A stretch of 6,544 nucleotides of DNA from an uncultured Lachnospiraceae bacterium (GTDB lineage Bacteria > Bacillota_A > Clostridia > Lachnospirales > Lachnospiraceae), in the NCBI GenBank assembly GCA_949957035.1, contig CATLIP010000138.1:1-6544 (forward strand), written 5' to 3'. Positions 1 through 6,544 of the stretch are shown here, in pieces. A program made the translations under genes and the position numbers. The notes beneath the pieces are model-generated. The model ran no database searches. It saw only the letters and a program-made list of their open reading frames with translations, and was not told where the DNA came from. Positions within the stretch are counted from its first letter, which is position 1. Every line of letters begins with the position of its first letter.

Positions 1-858
1 GCGGGGTATGTGTTTATCGCACCGGTAACGATCGGACTTGTAATCTTCTATGAATATCCGTTCATCCAGAACTTCTGGTTTAGTTTTCATTATGTAAATA
101 AGTTTAATGTGGCCACATGTGTAGGGCTTGCAAACTTTAAGCAGTTGTTTCAGGAGCCGGATCGGCTTCTGGCTTTAAAGAATACACTGATCTATGCGGT
201 CGTTACGGTTCCGATCGGACTTGGGCTGTCACTGCTGGTTGCGGCTCTGCTGAATGCAAAGATTAAGGGAACATCCTTTTATCGTACCATCTACTTCCTG
301 CCGTCCGTAACGATGTCGGTTGCCGTTGCGTTGGTATGGAAGCTGATCTTCCACAGTGAGCACGGAATCTTCAATGCTGTGATAGAAGCTCTCGGCGGAT
401 CGGGAAAGAGCTGGCTGACCACGCCGTCTACGGCGCTTGGATGTGTAATGATCGTGGCGATCTGGGGCAGTGTCGGATACAATATGATCATCCTGCTGGC
501 GGGTATGCAGGGGATATCGAGGTCCTATTATGAGGCCGCGGCGATCGACGGCGCCGGCCCGGCGACAATATTCTTCAAGATAACGATACCGTTGCTTTCG
601 CCGACGATCTTCTTCGTTATCATCACTGGAATGATCGGCGCCTTCCAGGTGTTCGACAGCATCTACATGATGATTGACCCGACGACGAACCCGGCGTTCA
701 ACCAGGTTAAGACCATGAACGTATTGTTCTATCAGAATGCGTTTATGTACGGATATAAAGGCTACGCGGCGGCAATCTCTATCTTCATGTTCGCAATCAT
801 TATGATTATTACCGTGATTCAGATGATTGGACAGAAGAAATGGGTTAACTACGACTAG
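1..858 (+). CDS. Sugar ABC transporter permease, MalF/UgpA type (5' partial)
   Basis: Inner-membrane subunit of a carbohydrate ABC importer of the CUT1 class; with the next gene it would form the heterodimeric channel fed by an extracellular sugar-binding protein. About six membrane segments are visible, counting residues from the GTG at position 10: roughly 1-25, 57-82, 90-112, 142-168, 195-215 and 254-274. The cytoplasmic EAA loop that docks onto the ATPase starts at residue 175 (bases 532 on) and reads EAAAIDGAG, followed by the F..I..P pattern. The C-terminal QKKWVNYD resembles the usual end of this family. A GTG at 10 could be called as a start, but the frame stays open to base 1 and the preceding A-G-Y continues the family pattern AGY-FIAP, so the true start is almost certainly upstream. 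The stop is TAG at 856-858. The transported sugar cannot be read from the sequence. Family very sure; substrate unknown. Confidence 0.95.
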   Translation, partial: AGYVFIAPVTIGLVIFYEYPFIQNFWFSFHYVNKFNVATCVGLANFKQLFQEPDRLLALKNTLIYAVVTVPIGLGLSLLVAALLNAKIKGTSFYRTIYFLPSVTMSVAVALVWKLIFHSEHGIFNAVIEALGGSGKSWLTTPSTALGCVMIVAIWGSVGYNMIILLAGMQGISRSYYEAAAIDGAGPATIFFKITIPLLSPTIFFVIITGMIGAFQVFDSIYMMIDPTTNPAFNQVKTMNVLFYQNAFMYGYKGYAAAISIFMFAIIMIITVIQMIGQKKWVNYD

Positions 859-861
859 AGG

Positions 862-868
862 AAGGAGG
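862..868 (+). promoter_or_regulatory. Strong ribosome binding site for the second permease
   Basis: AAGGAGG lies seven bases before the ATG at 876, a near-perfect match to the 16S rRNA anti-Shine-Dalgarno sequence. It fixes the start of the second permease and sits in the 17-base gap after the first permease stop, consistent with co-transcription of the pair. Confidence 0.9.
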
Positions 869-875
869 AAATACT

Positions 876-1703
876 ATGTCAAAGTCAGCGTCAAGAAAGC
901 GTTTGCTGATACATATTGTTTTGATAGCAGGTATTGCGATTACGGTATTCCCATTCCTTTGGATGGTGTTTACATCATTTAAGACATTGCCGGAATCCAT
1001 GAAGATACCGCCGGCCATATTGCCGGAAGCGCTGAATACAGAGTCATATCAATACGTGTGGGATGTGCTCCCATTTGGAACCATATATACGAATACAATT
1101 ATAGTAACAATCATAACTGTGCTTTTTCAGGTTGCCTTCTGTACAATGGCGGCTTATGGATTTGCAAGAATTGATTTCCCTTTCAAGAATGCGATATTTT
1201 TGATTATCTTATCCATTCTGATGGTACCGGGACAGATTTTCTTGATTCCGCAGTATTTGATTATTCAGAAATTAGGAATGATTAACACGTTACCAGGCTT
1301 GTTCCTGCCGAACCTGTTCAGTGCGTTTGGAACCTTCCTGCTTCGGCAGTTCTTTATGTCGCTGCCGAAGGAATTGGAAGAGGCGGCGCTTCTGGACGGA
1401 TGTAACAGATTCCAGATTTTTGGAAAGATTATGCTGCCCCTTGTAAAACCGGGTATCGTTGCGCTGGTAATCTTCACTGCAAAGTTCGCATGGAACGACT
1501 TCATGTGGCCGTTGATTGTCAATTCAGATCCGGCGAAGATGACCTTGGCTCCAGCGTTATCACTGCTTAAGGGTCAGTACGCGACCAACTATCCTGCACA
1601 GATGGCAGGGGCTGTGTTGGCGGTAATACCGATGATTGTATTGTTCTTCATCTTCCAGAAACAGTTTATTGAAGGTGTTGCACAGTCAGGTATCAAAGGT
1701 TAG
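876..1703 (+). CDS. Sugar ABC transporter permease, MalG/UgpE type
   Basis: Second channel subunit of the same CUT1-type carbohydrate importer. The 275-residue length is normal for MalG-like permeases. A basic N-terminus (SKSASRKR) precedes the first membrane segment at about 10-30, with TSFKT just after it as is usual in this family. The EAA loop starts at residue 169 (bases 1380 on) and reads EAALLDGC, followed by F.KIMLPL, the ATPase contact. The family-typical WNDFMWPLIV follows, and the C-terminus FIEGVAQSGIKG is the standard MalG ending. The ATG at 876 is set by a strong ribosome site. No ATPase gene is visible here; many Gram-positive CUT1 importers share an ATPase encoded elsewhere (established for MsmX-type systems), so this is not necessarily a defect. 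Isoleucine codon choice differs clearly from the first permease (ATC 6 of 32 here against 22 of 34 there). Family very sure; substrate unknown. Confidence 0.97.
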   Translation: MSKSASRKRLLIHIVLIAGIAITVFPFLWMVFTSFKTLPESMKIPPAILPEALNTESYQYVWDVLPFGTIYTNTIIVTIITVLFQVAFCTMAAYGFARIDFPFKNAIFLIILSILMVPGQIFLIPQYLIIQKLGMINTLPGLFLPNLFSAFGTFLLRQFFMSLPKELEEAALLDGCNRFQIFGKIMLPLVKPGIVALVIFTAKFAWNDFMWPLIVNSDPAKMTLAPALSLLKGQYATNYPAQMAGAVLAVIPMIVLFFIFQKQFIEGVAQSGIKG

Positions 1704-1709
1704 TTTTTC

Positions 1710-1741
1710 GGGAGAGGGGCGCAGGCCTTTCTCCCATTTTT
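1710..1741 (+). terminator. Rho-independent terminator after the permease operon
   Basis: Bases 1710-1720 (GGGAGAGGGGC) pair with 1725-1735 (GCCTTTCTCCC) as an 11-bp stem with two G-T wobbles and a four-base GCAG loop, followed by A and five T (1737-1741). It begins six bases after the permease stop codon. It should end most transcription of the importer operon and so separate it from the GH31 gene, which would then need its own promoter or read-through. Confidence 0.9.
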
Positions 1742-1757
1742 GCGCCGTTTTTGCGCC
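1737..1757 (+). repeat. Two tandem copies of TTTTTGCGCC
   Basis: TTTTTGCGCC occurs at 1737-1746 and again at 1748-1757, an 11-base period. The first copy supplies the T-tract of the terminator. Each TGCGCC is the exact reverse complement of GGCGCA at 1718-1723 in the upper stem and loop of that terminator, so alternative RNA pairing is possible. It may equally be a simple local duplication. Confidence 0.75.
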
Positions 1758-1802
1758 AATTTTACATCTAAGTATGAATGAAAGGTAAGGGAAAGATTTG
1801 TA

Positions 1803-4800
1803 ATGAGTGAAAATGAACGGAAGCTTAGCTGTGTCAAATCAGTCAGAAAGGATTCCTCCCAGGGGCATATCGTCTATTTGGATTTTAATGATGGTATCAA
1901 AGGAAAGATAACATTTTTAGAAGAAAATATTTTCCGTTATGACGTGGACCCCGAAGGAGAATTTGCAGTTTATGCAAAACCTGTGGATGAGAAGCATACC
2001 GCAAGAATTCAGCAGCGCCCGGACGAGTCAGACGCCTATACAAGGCCGGACGTTAAGGTAAAGGAACAGGCGGACAAAAGCGTTGTTCTGTGTGGGGATA
2101 CCTCCATAATCTTCGATAGAGCCGGGGCGAAAATGCAGATATGGCTGAAGAACCATCTTGTAATGGAAGAGGCGAAAGGGATTGCGATGAAGGAGAACCT
2201 GACGGTACAGACCTTAATTCGGCAGAAGAATGAGGATTTTTATGGCGGAGGAACCCAGAACGGGCGTTTCTTGCATACAGGAAAGAAAATCCAGATTGTT
2301 AATGAGAGCGGATGGATGGACGGCGGTGTGGCTTCTCCCAACCCTTTCTACTTTACGACTGCCGGGTATGGGGCGCTTCGAAATACCTTTGCCGAGGGAA
2401 GCTACGATTTTGGCGCTGAGAATAAGTCAGAGAATCTGATTTCTAAGGCAGAGGGGGATTTTGGAGACAAAGTGTGTCTCATATCTGCAGAACATAAGGA
2501 AAACAGGTTCAGCGCCTATTATTTCCTGTCCGGTGCAAGAGATAAGAGGCGTATGGTGCAGGAGATTCTAAAAGGCTACTATCATGTGACGGGCAACCCC
2601 ATGCTGCTTCCAGAATATGGATTCTATGAGGGGCATTTAAACTGTTATAACCGCGACGCATGGTCTGAGGAAACAGGCGGCAAGACGTGGGTTGTGAAGG
2701 GAAGTGAAAGACATACCAGTGAGGGAAGGACAAGGTACGAAAGCGGCATGGCCACCGGTTACCGTCTTACGGAGGACTTACATTCCGAATCCCTGAATGG
2801 AGAGAAACCCCATGTTTCAACCGAAAATTATCCGAAGAGTGTGGATACTCCTTACGAGTATTCCGCAAGGGCAGTTCTTGAGGAGTACATCCATTATGAT
2901 ATGCCTCTTGGATATTTTCTGCCACATGACGGCTACGGCGGCGGTTACGGGCAGAACGGATATTATGTACAGGGGGGAGTAGAGGAGGACGGCAGCAGCA
3001 GCGAAGAACGGAGTGCGGCGGTAGATGCCAATGTGGAAAATTTTGCAAGATTCACTGAATTTGCCAATAGCAAGGGCGTGGCGTCCGGATTGTGGACGGA
3101 GAGCAATCTTACTCCTGATTCTGACAGTGAGACATACTGGCATCTTCTTAGGGACTTTCGGAAAGAAGTAACTGTCGGCGGAGCGACGACGCTTAAGACA
3201 GACGTTGCATGGGTAGGACCAGGGTATTCCTTCCAGCTTGACGGTGTGAAAACAGCGTACGATATCGTCACCATGGAAAAGAACTTTCGCCCCAATATCA
3301 TTTCCCTTGACGGGTGGGCAGGTTCGCAACGTTTCAACAGCGTGTGGAGCGGAGACCAGACAGGTGGAAATTGGGAATATATCCGTTTTCACATTCCAAC
3401 TTATATCGGAAGTTCTCTGAGCGGAAATCCGAATATCGGAAGTGACATGGATGGTATCTTCGGAGGAAAGGCTGTGATTGCGGTACGTGATTATCAGTGG
3501 AAGGCATTTACTCCTCAGATGCTGAACATGGACGGGTGGGGAAGCTACATGAAGGCGCCCTACACCTTCGGAGACCCCTACACAGGGATTAACCGTATGT
3601 ACATGAAAATAAAGTCACAGTTGATGCCCTATATCTACACCTGCGCTGCCTCTGCATCCAATATTGATACAGGAAACGGCGACACAGGACTTCCTATGGT
3701 ACGGGCCATGTTCCTTGAGTATCCAAGCGATCCATACGCGGGAACAAGGGAAATGCAGTATCAGTTTATGCTCGGGGCAAGCCTTCTTGTGGCTCCGGTC
3801 TACAAAAATGTTGCGGCGGACGAGCTGGGGAATGATGTCAGAAACCGCATTTACCTTCCGGATGAGCAGGAGGTTTGGGTCGATTATCTGACGGGACAGA
3901 AGTACCAAGGCGGACAGGTACTTAACAACTTCGAAGCACCCATCTGGAAACTGCCGGTATTCGTAAAAAGCGGGGCAATCCTTCCGATGTATGAGGAGAA
4001 TAATACCCCGGAGGCAATCGACAGGACGAGCCGTATTGTGGAATTTTGGCCTTCGGGCGTCAGTGAATACACGGTGTATGAGGACGACGGAAAATATATC
4101 CTGAACCAGGCGGAGGAGGATGCGGATTATGGCGTAATCGACCATATTTCCTATGGAAATCATGTGTCCGTGAGATATACCTCTGCGGTGGAAGGAAACA
4201 GGGCAGTGCTTACGGCAGAAAGGGCGCAGGGAGATTACGATGGATACGAAGGGAGACGCGCTACGACCTTCATCGTACATTTGTCAGAGAAGCCGGAAGC
4301 TGTCTATGCAAAGAATGGGGATAAGCCTCTGCGTATGACAGAACAGACCGTACGGGAGTCCTTTGAAGAGATTACGCCCAAAGAAGGGGAAGCCATTTTT
4401 TACTATGAGGAGAAGCCTCTCATCCATACGTATGCTCCTGCAAAGGAGACGGAGATTGCGAAGCTTATAAAGGATGTAAAGGTTGAGCCGCGGCTCTATG
4501 TAAAACTGTGTATTGCAGATGCCGGGAAAGAAAGCCAGAGTGTGGAGATTCAAGGGTTTGTCAATGAGTTTATCCGTCCGGTTGACAGGGAGAACGAAAA
4601 ACTTGCAGTTCCGGCGCTGTCAGCATTGGAAGATAGGAAGACTTCCACCTCTGTCTGGCTGAACTGGACAGAAGTCAGAGGAGCTTCTTCCTACGAAATG
4701 TTAGTTGACGGCAATCTCTATACCATGGGCAACACTTGTTCTTACCTTCACGACGAATTAGGATATCATTCAGAGCATACCTACCGTGTACGTGCAAGGA

Positions 4801-5912
4801 ATGAGGAAGGGTATTCCCAATGGAGTGAAGAGCTTAAGGAAGCCTCGCTTCTTGACCCGTGGAGAAACGAAATCGGAGCCCTTGGCACGATTACATGGAC
4901 AGGCGGCGACGAGGCCGGCGCGCTCAAATATGCCACGGACCACAGCTTCCGGGGATTGTTCTTTGCCGTGGATGATGTGGTGAAAGACCGGATTCCGTTT
5001 ATCTATGACTTTGGGGCAATCTATGATTTGGACAGATTTGAGTATTATCCAAGAGATAATTACGGAAGCGGTTCTGTGGAGCGGATGAATATCTATTCCA
5101 GTCTGGACAAGGCACACTGGAAAATGGAGTGGAACGGTGAGGAACAGGAAGAATGGAGTTATGACGAGGAACTTGAGGTGGAGGAGAATGTGAAGGCTGT
5201 GAGCCTTGAAGGTGTAAGCGCGCGTTTCTTGAAACTGGAGGTTGTGAAGTCAAAGAAGAACTTCTTCGCAGCCCATGAGCTTTCCGTCTTTAAGAAAGAC
5301 GGCTCCAAACCATTTGCGGTGGGAAGCACCAATAAGAATGAGAAGGTCGCTGAGGGAGATTATACCAACATGAAGAATTACCTTGGAACCTCCGTGAAGG
5401 ATGGGGCAAACTTCGTTGACCAGATTCAGAAACGCTGCGGCGATGTCAATATGAACGGCGTCTATGATGTGTATGACTATGCGTTTACCATGTTTGCCCT
5501 TGACGGCGGGACGAAACAGACAGGACCTGTATCCGGAAGTATTTCGCTGATTCCGGATACGGAGAAGGTAAAAGCCGGAGAGACCTTTACGCTGGCAGTT
5601 ACTGCCAAGGATGTAAAGAACCTGAATGCCTTCGGAAAAGTAATTGACTATGACCCGGCACATATGGAGTTTGTGTCCGCTGCGCCGGACAGCGTTATCC
5701 GGCAGATGGAAAACCTGACTGTACACAAGCGGTACGGCGACGGTACGGCATATGTGAACCTCGCGTTCGCAAACAGGGGTGATAAGAAACTCTATGACGG
5801 CAGCGGCGTTCTTGCGGTGTGTACCATGAAAGCCCTTACTGATATCACAACGAAAGACGAGTTGGATTGTGAAGGTATCTGGCTGATTGGGCCGGAGTTT
5901 GATACAGTATAG
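1803..5912 (+). CDS. Multimodular GH31 glycoside hydrolase, possible alpha-N-acetylgalactosaminidase, with FN3, CBM32, dockerin- and cohesin-like modules
   Basis: Retaining alpha-glycosidase of family GH31. Residues 10-260 form the N-terminal beta-sandwich (DFYGGGTQNGRF at 145-156); the catalytic barrel spans about 265-620. D467 (in LKTDVAWVG) is the likely nucleophile and D518 (in WSGDQ) the likely acid/base. Beta-sandwich domains follow to about 930, then FN3 (935-1016), a CBM32/F5/8C-like domain (1018-1166), a dockerin-like module (1174-1236) and a cohesin-like domain (1243-1369). Motifs such as ISLDGWAG, GGNWEYIRFHIPTYIG and GSDMDGIFGG recall the GH31 subgroup containing the Enterococcus faecalis alpha-N-acetylgalactosaminidase; this is a memory-based match, so specificity is inferred. 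The ATG at 1803 has only weak upstream purine runs (AAAGG, TAAGGG), but an in-frame TGA at 1779-1781 leaves no other upstream start. There is no signal peptide, surface anchor or C-terminal membrane segment, and ten cysteines are present, which is odd for an enzyme with such modules. GH31 is nearly certain; GalNAc specificity is moderate; cellular location is uncertain. Confidence 0.95.
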   Translation: MSENERKLSCVKSVRKDSSQGHIVYLDFNDGIKGKITFLEENIFRYDVDPEGEFAVYAKPVDEKHTARIQQRPDESDAYTRPDVKVKEQADKSVVLCGDTSIIFDRAGAKMQIWLKNHLVMEEAKGIAMKENLTVQTLIRQKNEDFYGGGTQNGRFLHTGKKIQIVNESGWMDGGVASPNPFYFTTAGYGALRNTFAEGSYDFGAENKSENLISKAEGDFGDKVCLISAEHKENRFSAYYFLSGARDKRRMVQEILKGYYHVTGNPMLLPEYGFYEGHLNCYNRDAWSEETGGKTWVVKGSERHTSEGRTRYESGMATGYRLTEDLHSESLNGEKPHVSTENYPKSVDTPYEYSARAVLEEYIHYDMPLGYFLPHDGYGGGYGQNGYYVQGGVEEDGSSSEERSAAVDANVENFARFTEFANSKGVASGLWTESNLTPDSDSETYWHLLRDFRKEVTVGGATTLKTDVAWVGPGYSFQLDGVKTAYDIVTMEKNFRPNIISLDGWAGSQRFNSVWSGDQTGGNWEYIRFHIPTYIGSSLSGNPNIGSDMDGIFGGKAVIAVRDYQWKAFTPQMLNMDGWGSYMKAPYTFGDPYTGINRMYMKIKSQLMPYIYTCAASASNIDTGNGDTGLPMVRAMFLEYPSDPYAGTREMQYQFMLGASLLVAPVYKNVAADELGNDVRNRIYLPDEQEVWVDYLTGQKYQGGQVLNNFEAPIWKLPVFVKSGAILPMYEENNTPEAIDRTSRIVEFWPSGVSEYTVYEDDGKYILNQAEEDADYGVIDHISYGNHVSVRYTSAVEGNRAVLTAERAQGDYDGYEGRRATTFIVHLSEKPEAVYAKNGDKPLRMTEQTVRESFEEITPKEGEAIFYYEEKPLIHTYAPAKETEIAKLIKDVKVEPRLYVKLCIADAGKESQSVEIQGFVNEFIRPVDRENEKLAVPALSALEDRKTSTSVWLNWTEVRGASSYEMLVDGNLYTMGNTCSYLHDELGYHSEHTYRVRARNEEGYSQWSEELKEASLLDPWRNEIGALGTITWTGGDEAGALKYATDHSFRGLFFAVDDVVKDRIPFIYDFGAIYDLDRFEYYPRDNYGSGSVERMNIYSSLDKAHWKMEWNGEEQEEWSYDEELEVEENVKAVSLEGVSARFLKLEVVKSKKNFFAAHELSVFKKDGSKPFAVGSTNKNEKVAEGDYTNMKNYLGTSVKDGANFVDQIQKRCGDVNMNGVYDVYDYAFTMFALDGGTKQTGPVSGSISLIPDTEKVKAGETFTLAVTAKDVKNLNAFGKVIDYDPAHMEFVSAAPDSVIRQMENLTVHKRYGDGTAYVNLAFANRGDKKLYDGSGVLAVCTMKALTDITTKDELDCEGIWLIGPEFDTV

Positions 5913-5914
5913 CC

Positions 5915-6544
5915 TTACTCATAATATTCGGGAATGGCCTCGCGCTCAGGTTCATATTTCCTGAAGATACGGTCGAAAATGATGCATGCTGTGAAGGCTG
6001 TGACGGAAAAGCCGCAGATTACAGAGAGCATGAGAATCATTGCCAACAGCTTTTCATTGAGCGTACATAAGAAAATAATCAGGCTGTACATTGCAGCGAG
6101 CAGGAGAGTATAAGGGAGATGCCCGATTGTCATAAAGAGGGCATTCTTCACTGCCTGCCGCATCGTGCATTTGAAATGTGACACGATTGGAAAGATGTAG
6201 ATAAATACGCAGGACAAAAGGGCGGTGACGACGGAAAGAGCCACCTTCATGACAGAAAACAGCGCGGAATCTCCGGAATTTAGAATCATGCGGTCCATTC
6301 CAATGAAGGCTGCGATTGCCGCAAATGCAAGCCAGATAATGGTCCCTTGCTTGAAGCTTTCGCGGAAACCCTTCCAGAATCCGGCCCAGACATAGGGACT
6401 TTCACCTCTTACCATCTTAAGGCTGACGTAGTACAGGGCGCTTAAGGACGCGCCGATGGTAAAGAGGGGGATACAGGAGAGCAGAAAGATAATATTCAAA
6501 ATAATAAGGTCAGCCATATTGTTTAGAAACTGCATAAAAGGGTT
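5915..6544 (-). CDS. DUF624 (YesL-like) integral membrane protein (5' partial)
   Basis: Small membrane protein of the DUF624/YesL family, whose biochemical role is not known; members often sit beside carbohydrate ABC importers, as YesL does in the Bacillus subtilis yes cluster. Numbering from the Met at 6535, about five hydrophobic segments are seen: 9-38, 64-80, 92-118, 128-157 and 162-185. The N-terminal FLNNMADLIILN followed by IPLFTIGAS, then FWKGFRESFKQG, are the family signatures. The frame stays open past that Met to the window edge, adding N-P-F, which matches the usual NPFM-FL start region, so the real start lies just outside the window. The end is charged (EPEREAIPEYYE). Its stop is two bases from the GH31 stop on the other strand, so it is not co-transcribed with the GH31 gene. 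Family assignment is confident; function is unknown. Confidence 0.9.
   Translation of the reverse strand, partial: NPFMQFLNNMADLIILNIIFLLSCIPLFTIGASLSALYYVSLKMVRGESPYVWAGFWKGFRESFKQGTIIWLAFAAIAAFIGMDRMILNSGDSALFSVMKVALSVVTALLSCVFIYIFPIVSHFKCTMRQAVKNALFMTIGHLPYTLLLAAMYSLIIFLCTLNEKLLAMILMLSVICGFSVTAFTACIIFDRIFRKYEPEREAIPEYYE

Noticed and set aside
10..12. GTG as the start of the first permease
   Set aside because: The frame is open to base 1, and the three residues before it fit the family pattern; starting here would also remove the cytoplasmic N-terminal tail.
1751..1778. Possible promoter for the GH31 gene: TTGCGC and TATGAA with a 16-base spacer
   Set aside because: Only three of six -35 bases and four of six -10 bases match the sigma-A consensus, and the -35 lies in the tandem repeat. 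A promoter is expected here, but this one is too weak to call.
1704..1802. Catabolite-control (cre) site or riboswitch in the gap before the GH31 gene
   Set aside because: No cre-like sequence and no recognisable riboswitch core were seen; the space is mostly filled by the terminator and the repeat.
2817..3392. Open frame of 191 codons on the minus strand
   Set aside because: It lies wholly inside the GH31 catalytic region, which has clear family motifs on the plus strand; its translation is rich in Arg, Cys, Ser and Pro with no recognisable motif.
3615..4280. Open frame of 221 codons on the minus strand
   Set aside because: Antisense to conserved GH31 sequence, with no recognisable domain; best explained as a shadow of the coding strand.
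5250..5726. Open frame of 158 codons on the minus strand
   Set aside because: Antisense to the dockerin-like and cohesin-like modules, with no family signature.
5881..5914. GGCT and AGCC flanking the GH31 stop as a possible terminator hairpin
   Set aside because: The stem is only four to five base pairs with a loop of more than 20 bases and no T-tract on either side.
1..6544. CRISPR array, tRNA, rRNA, insertion sequence or attachment site
   Set aside because: Coding sequence fills nearly the whole window, and no spaced repeats, tRNA cloverleaf or transposase motifs were seen.

Overview
The window looks like part of a carbohydrate-use locus from a Gram-positive, gut-type Clostridia bacterium, most likely a Lachnospiraceae relative. 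This rests on strong AGGAGG-type ribosome sites, a MalF/MalG-type sugar importer, a DUF624 (YesL-like) membrane protein, and a GH31 glycosidase carrying dockerin- and cohesin-like modules. The assignment is inferred from gene types, not from a marker gene.

Layout. Positions 1-858 (+) hold a sugar ABC importer permease of the MalF/UgpA type, cut at its 5' end by the window edge. After 17 bases comes the second permease, MalG/UgpE type, at 876-1703 (+). A strong intrinsic terminator (1710-1741) closes that operon and runs into a short tandem repeat (1737-1757). Positions 1803-5912 (+) encode a 1369-residue GH31 glycoside hydrolase with FN3, CBM32-like, dockerin-like and cohesin-like modules. 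Only two bases later, on the opposite strand, a DUF624 membrane protein gene (5915-6544, -) ends; its start lies beyond the right edge.

How the genes may work together. The two permeases would form the membrane channel of an oligosaccharide importer; its binding protein is probably upstream, and its ATPase may be a shared one elsewhere. The GH31 enzyme most resembles, from memory of sequence motifs, the subgroup that includes alpha-N-acetylgalactosaminidases. Host mucin-type glycans are therefore a plausible but unproven substrate.

Most unusual points. The GH31 protein has modules normally found on secreted or cell-surface enzymes, yet it has no signal peptide, an in-frame stop closes off any upstream start, and it contains ten cysteines. 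Its dockerin-like module sits directly before a cohesin-like module, and the first dockerin calcium loop is degenerate. Two substrate-pocket residues typical of GH31 alpha-glucosidases appear to be replaced. I did not find a wholly new system; the GH31 protein is the part most worth following up.
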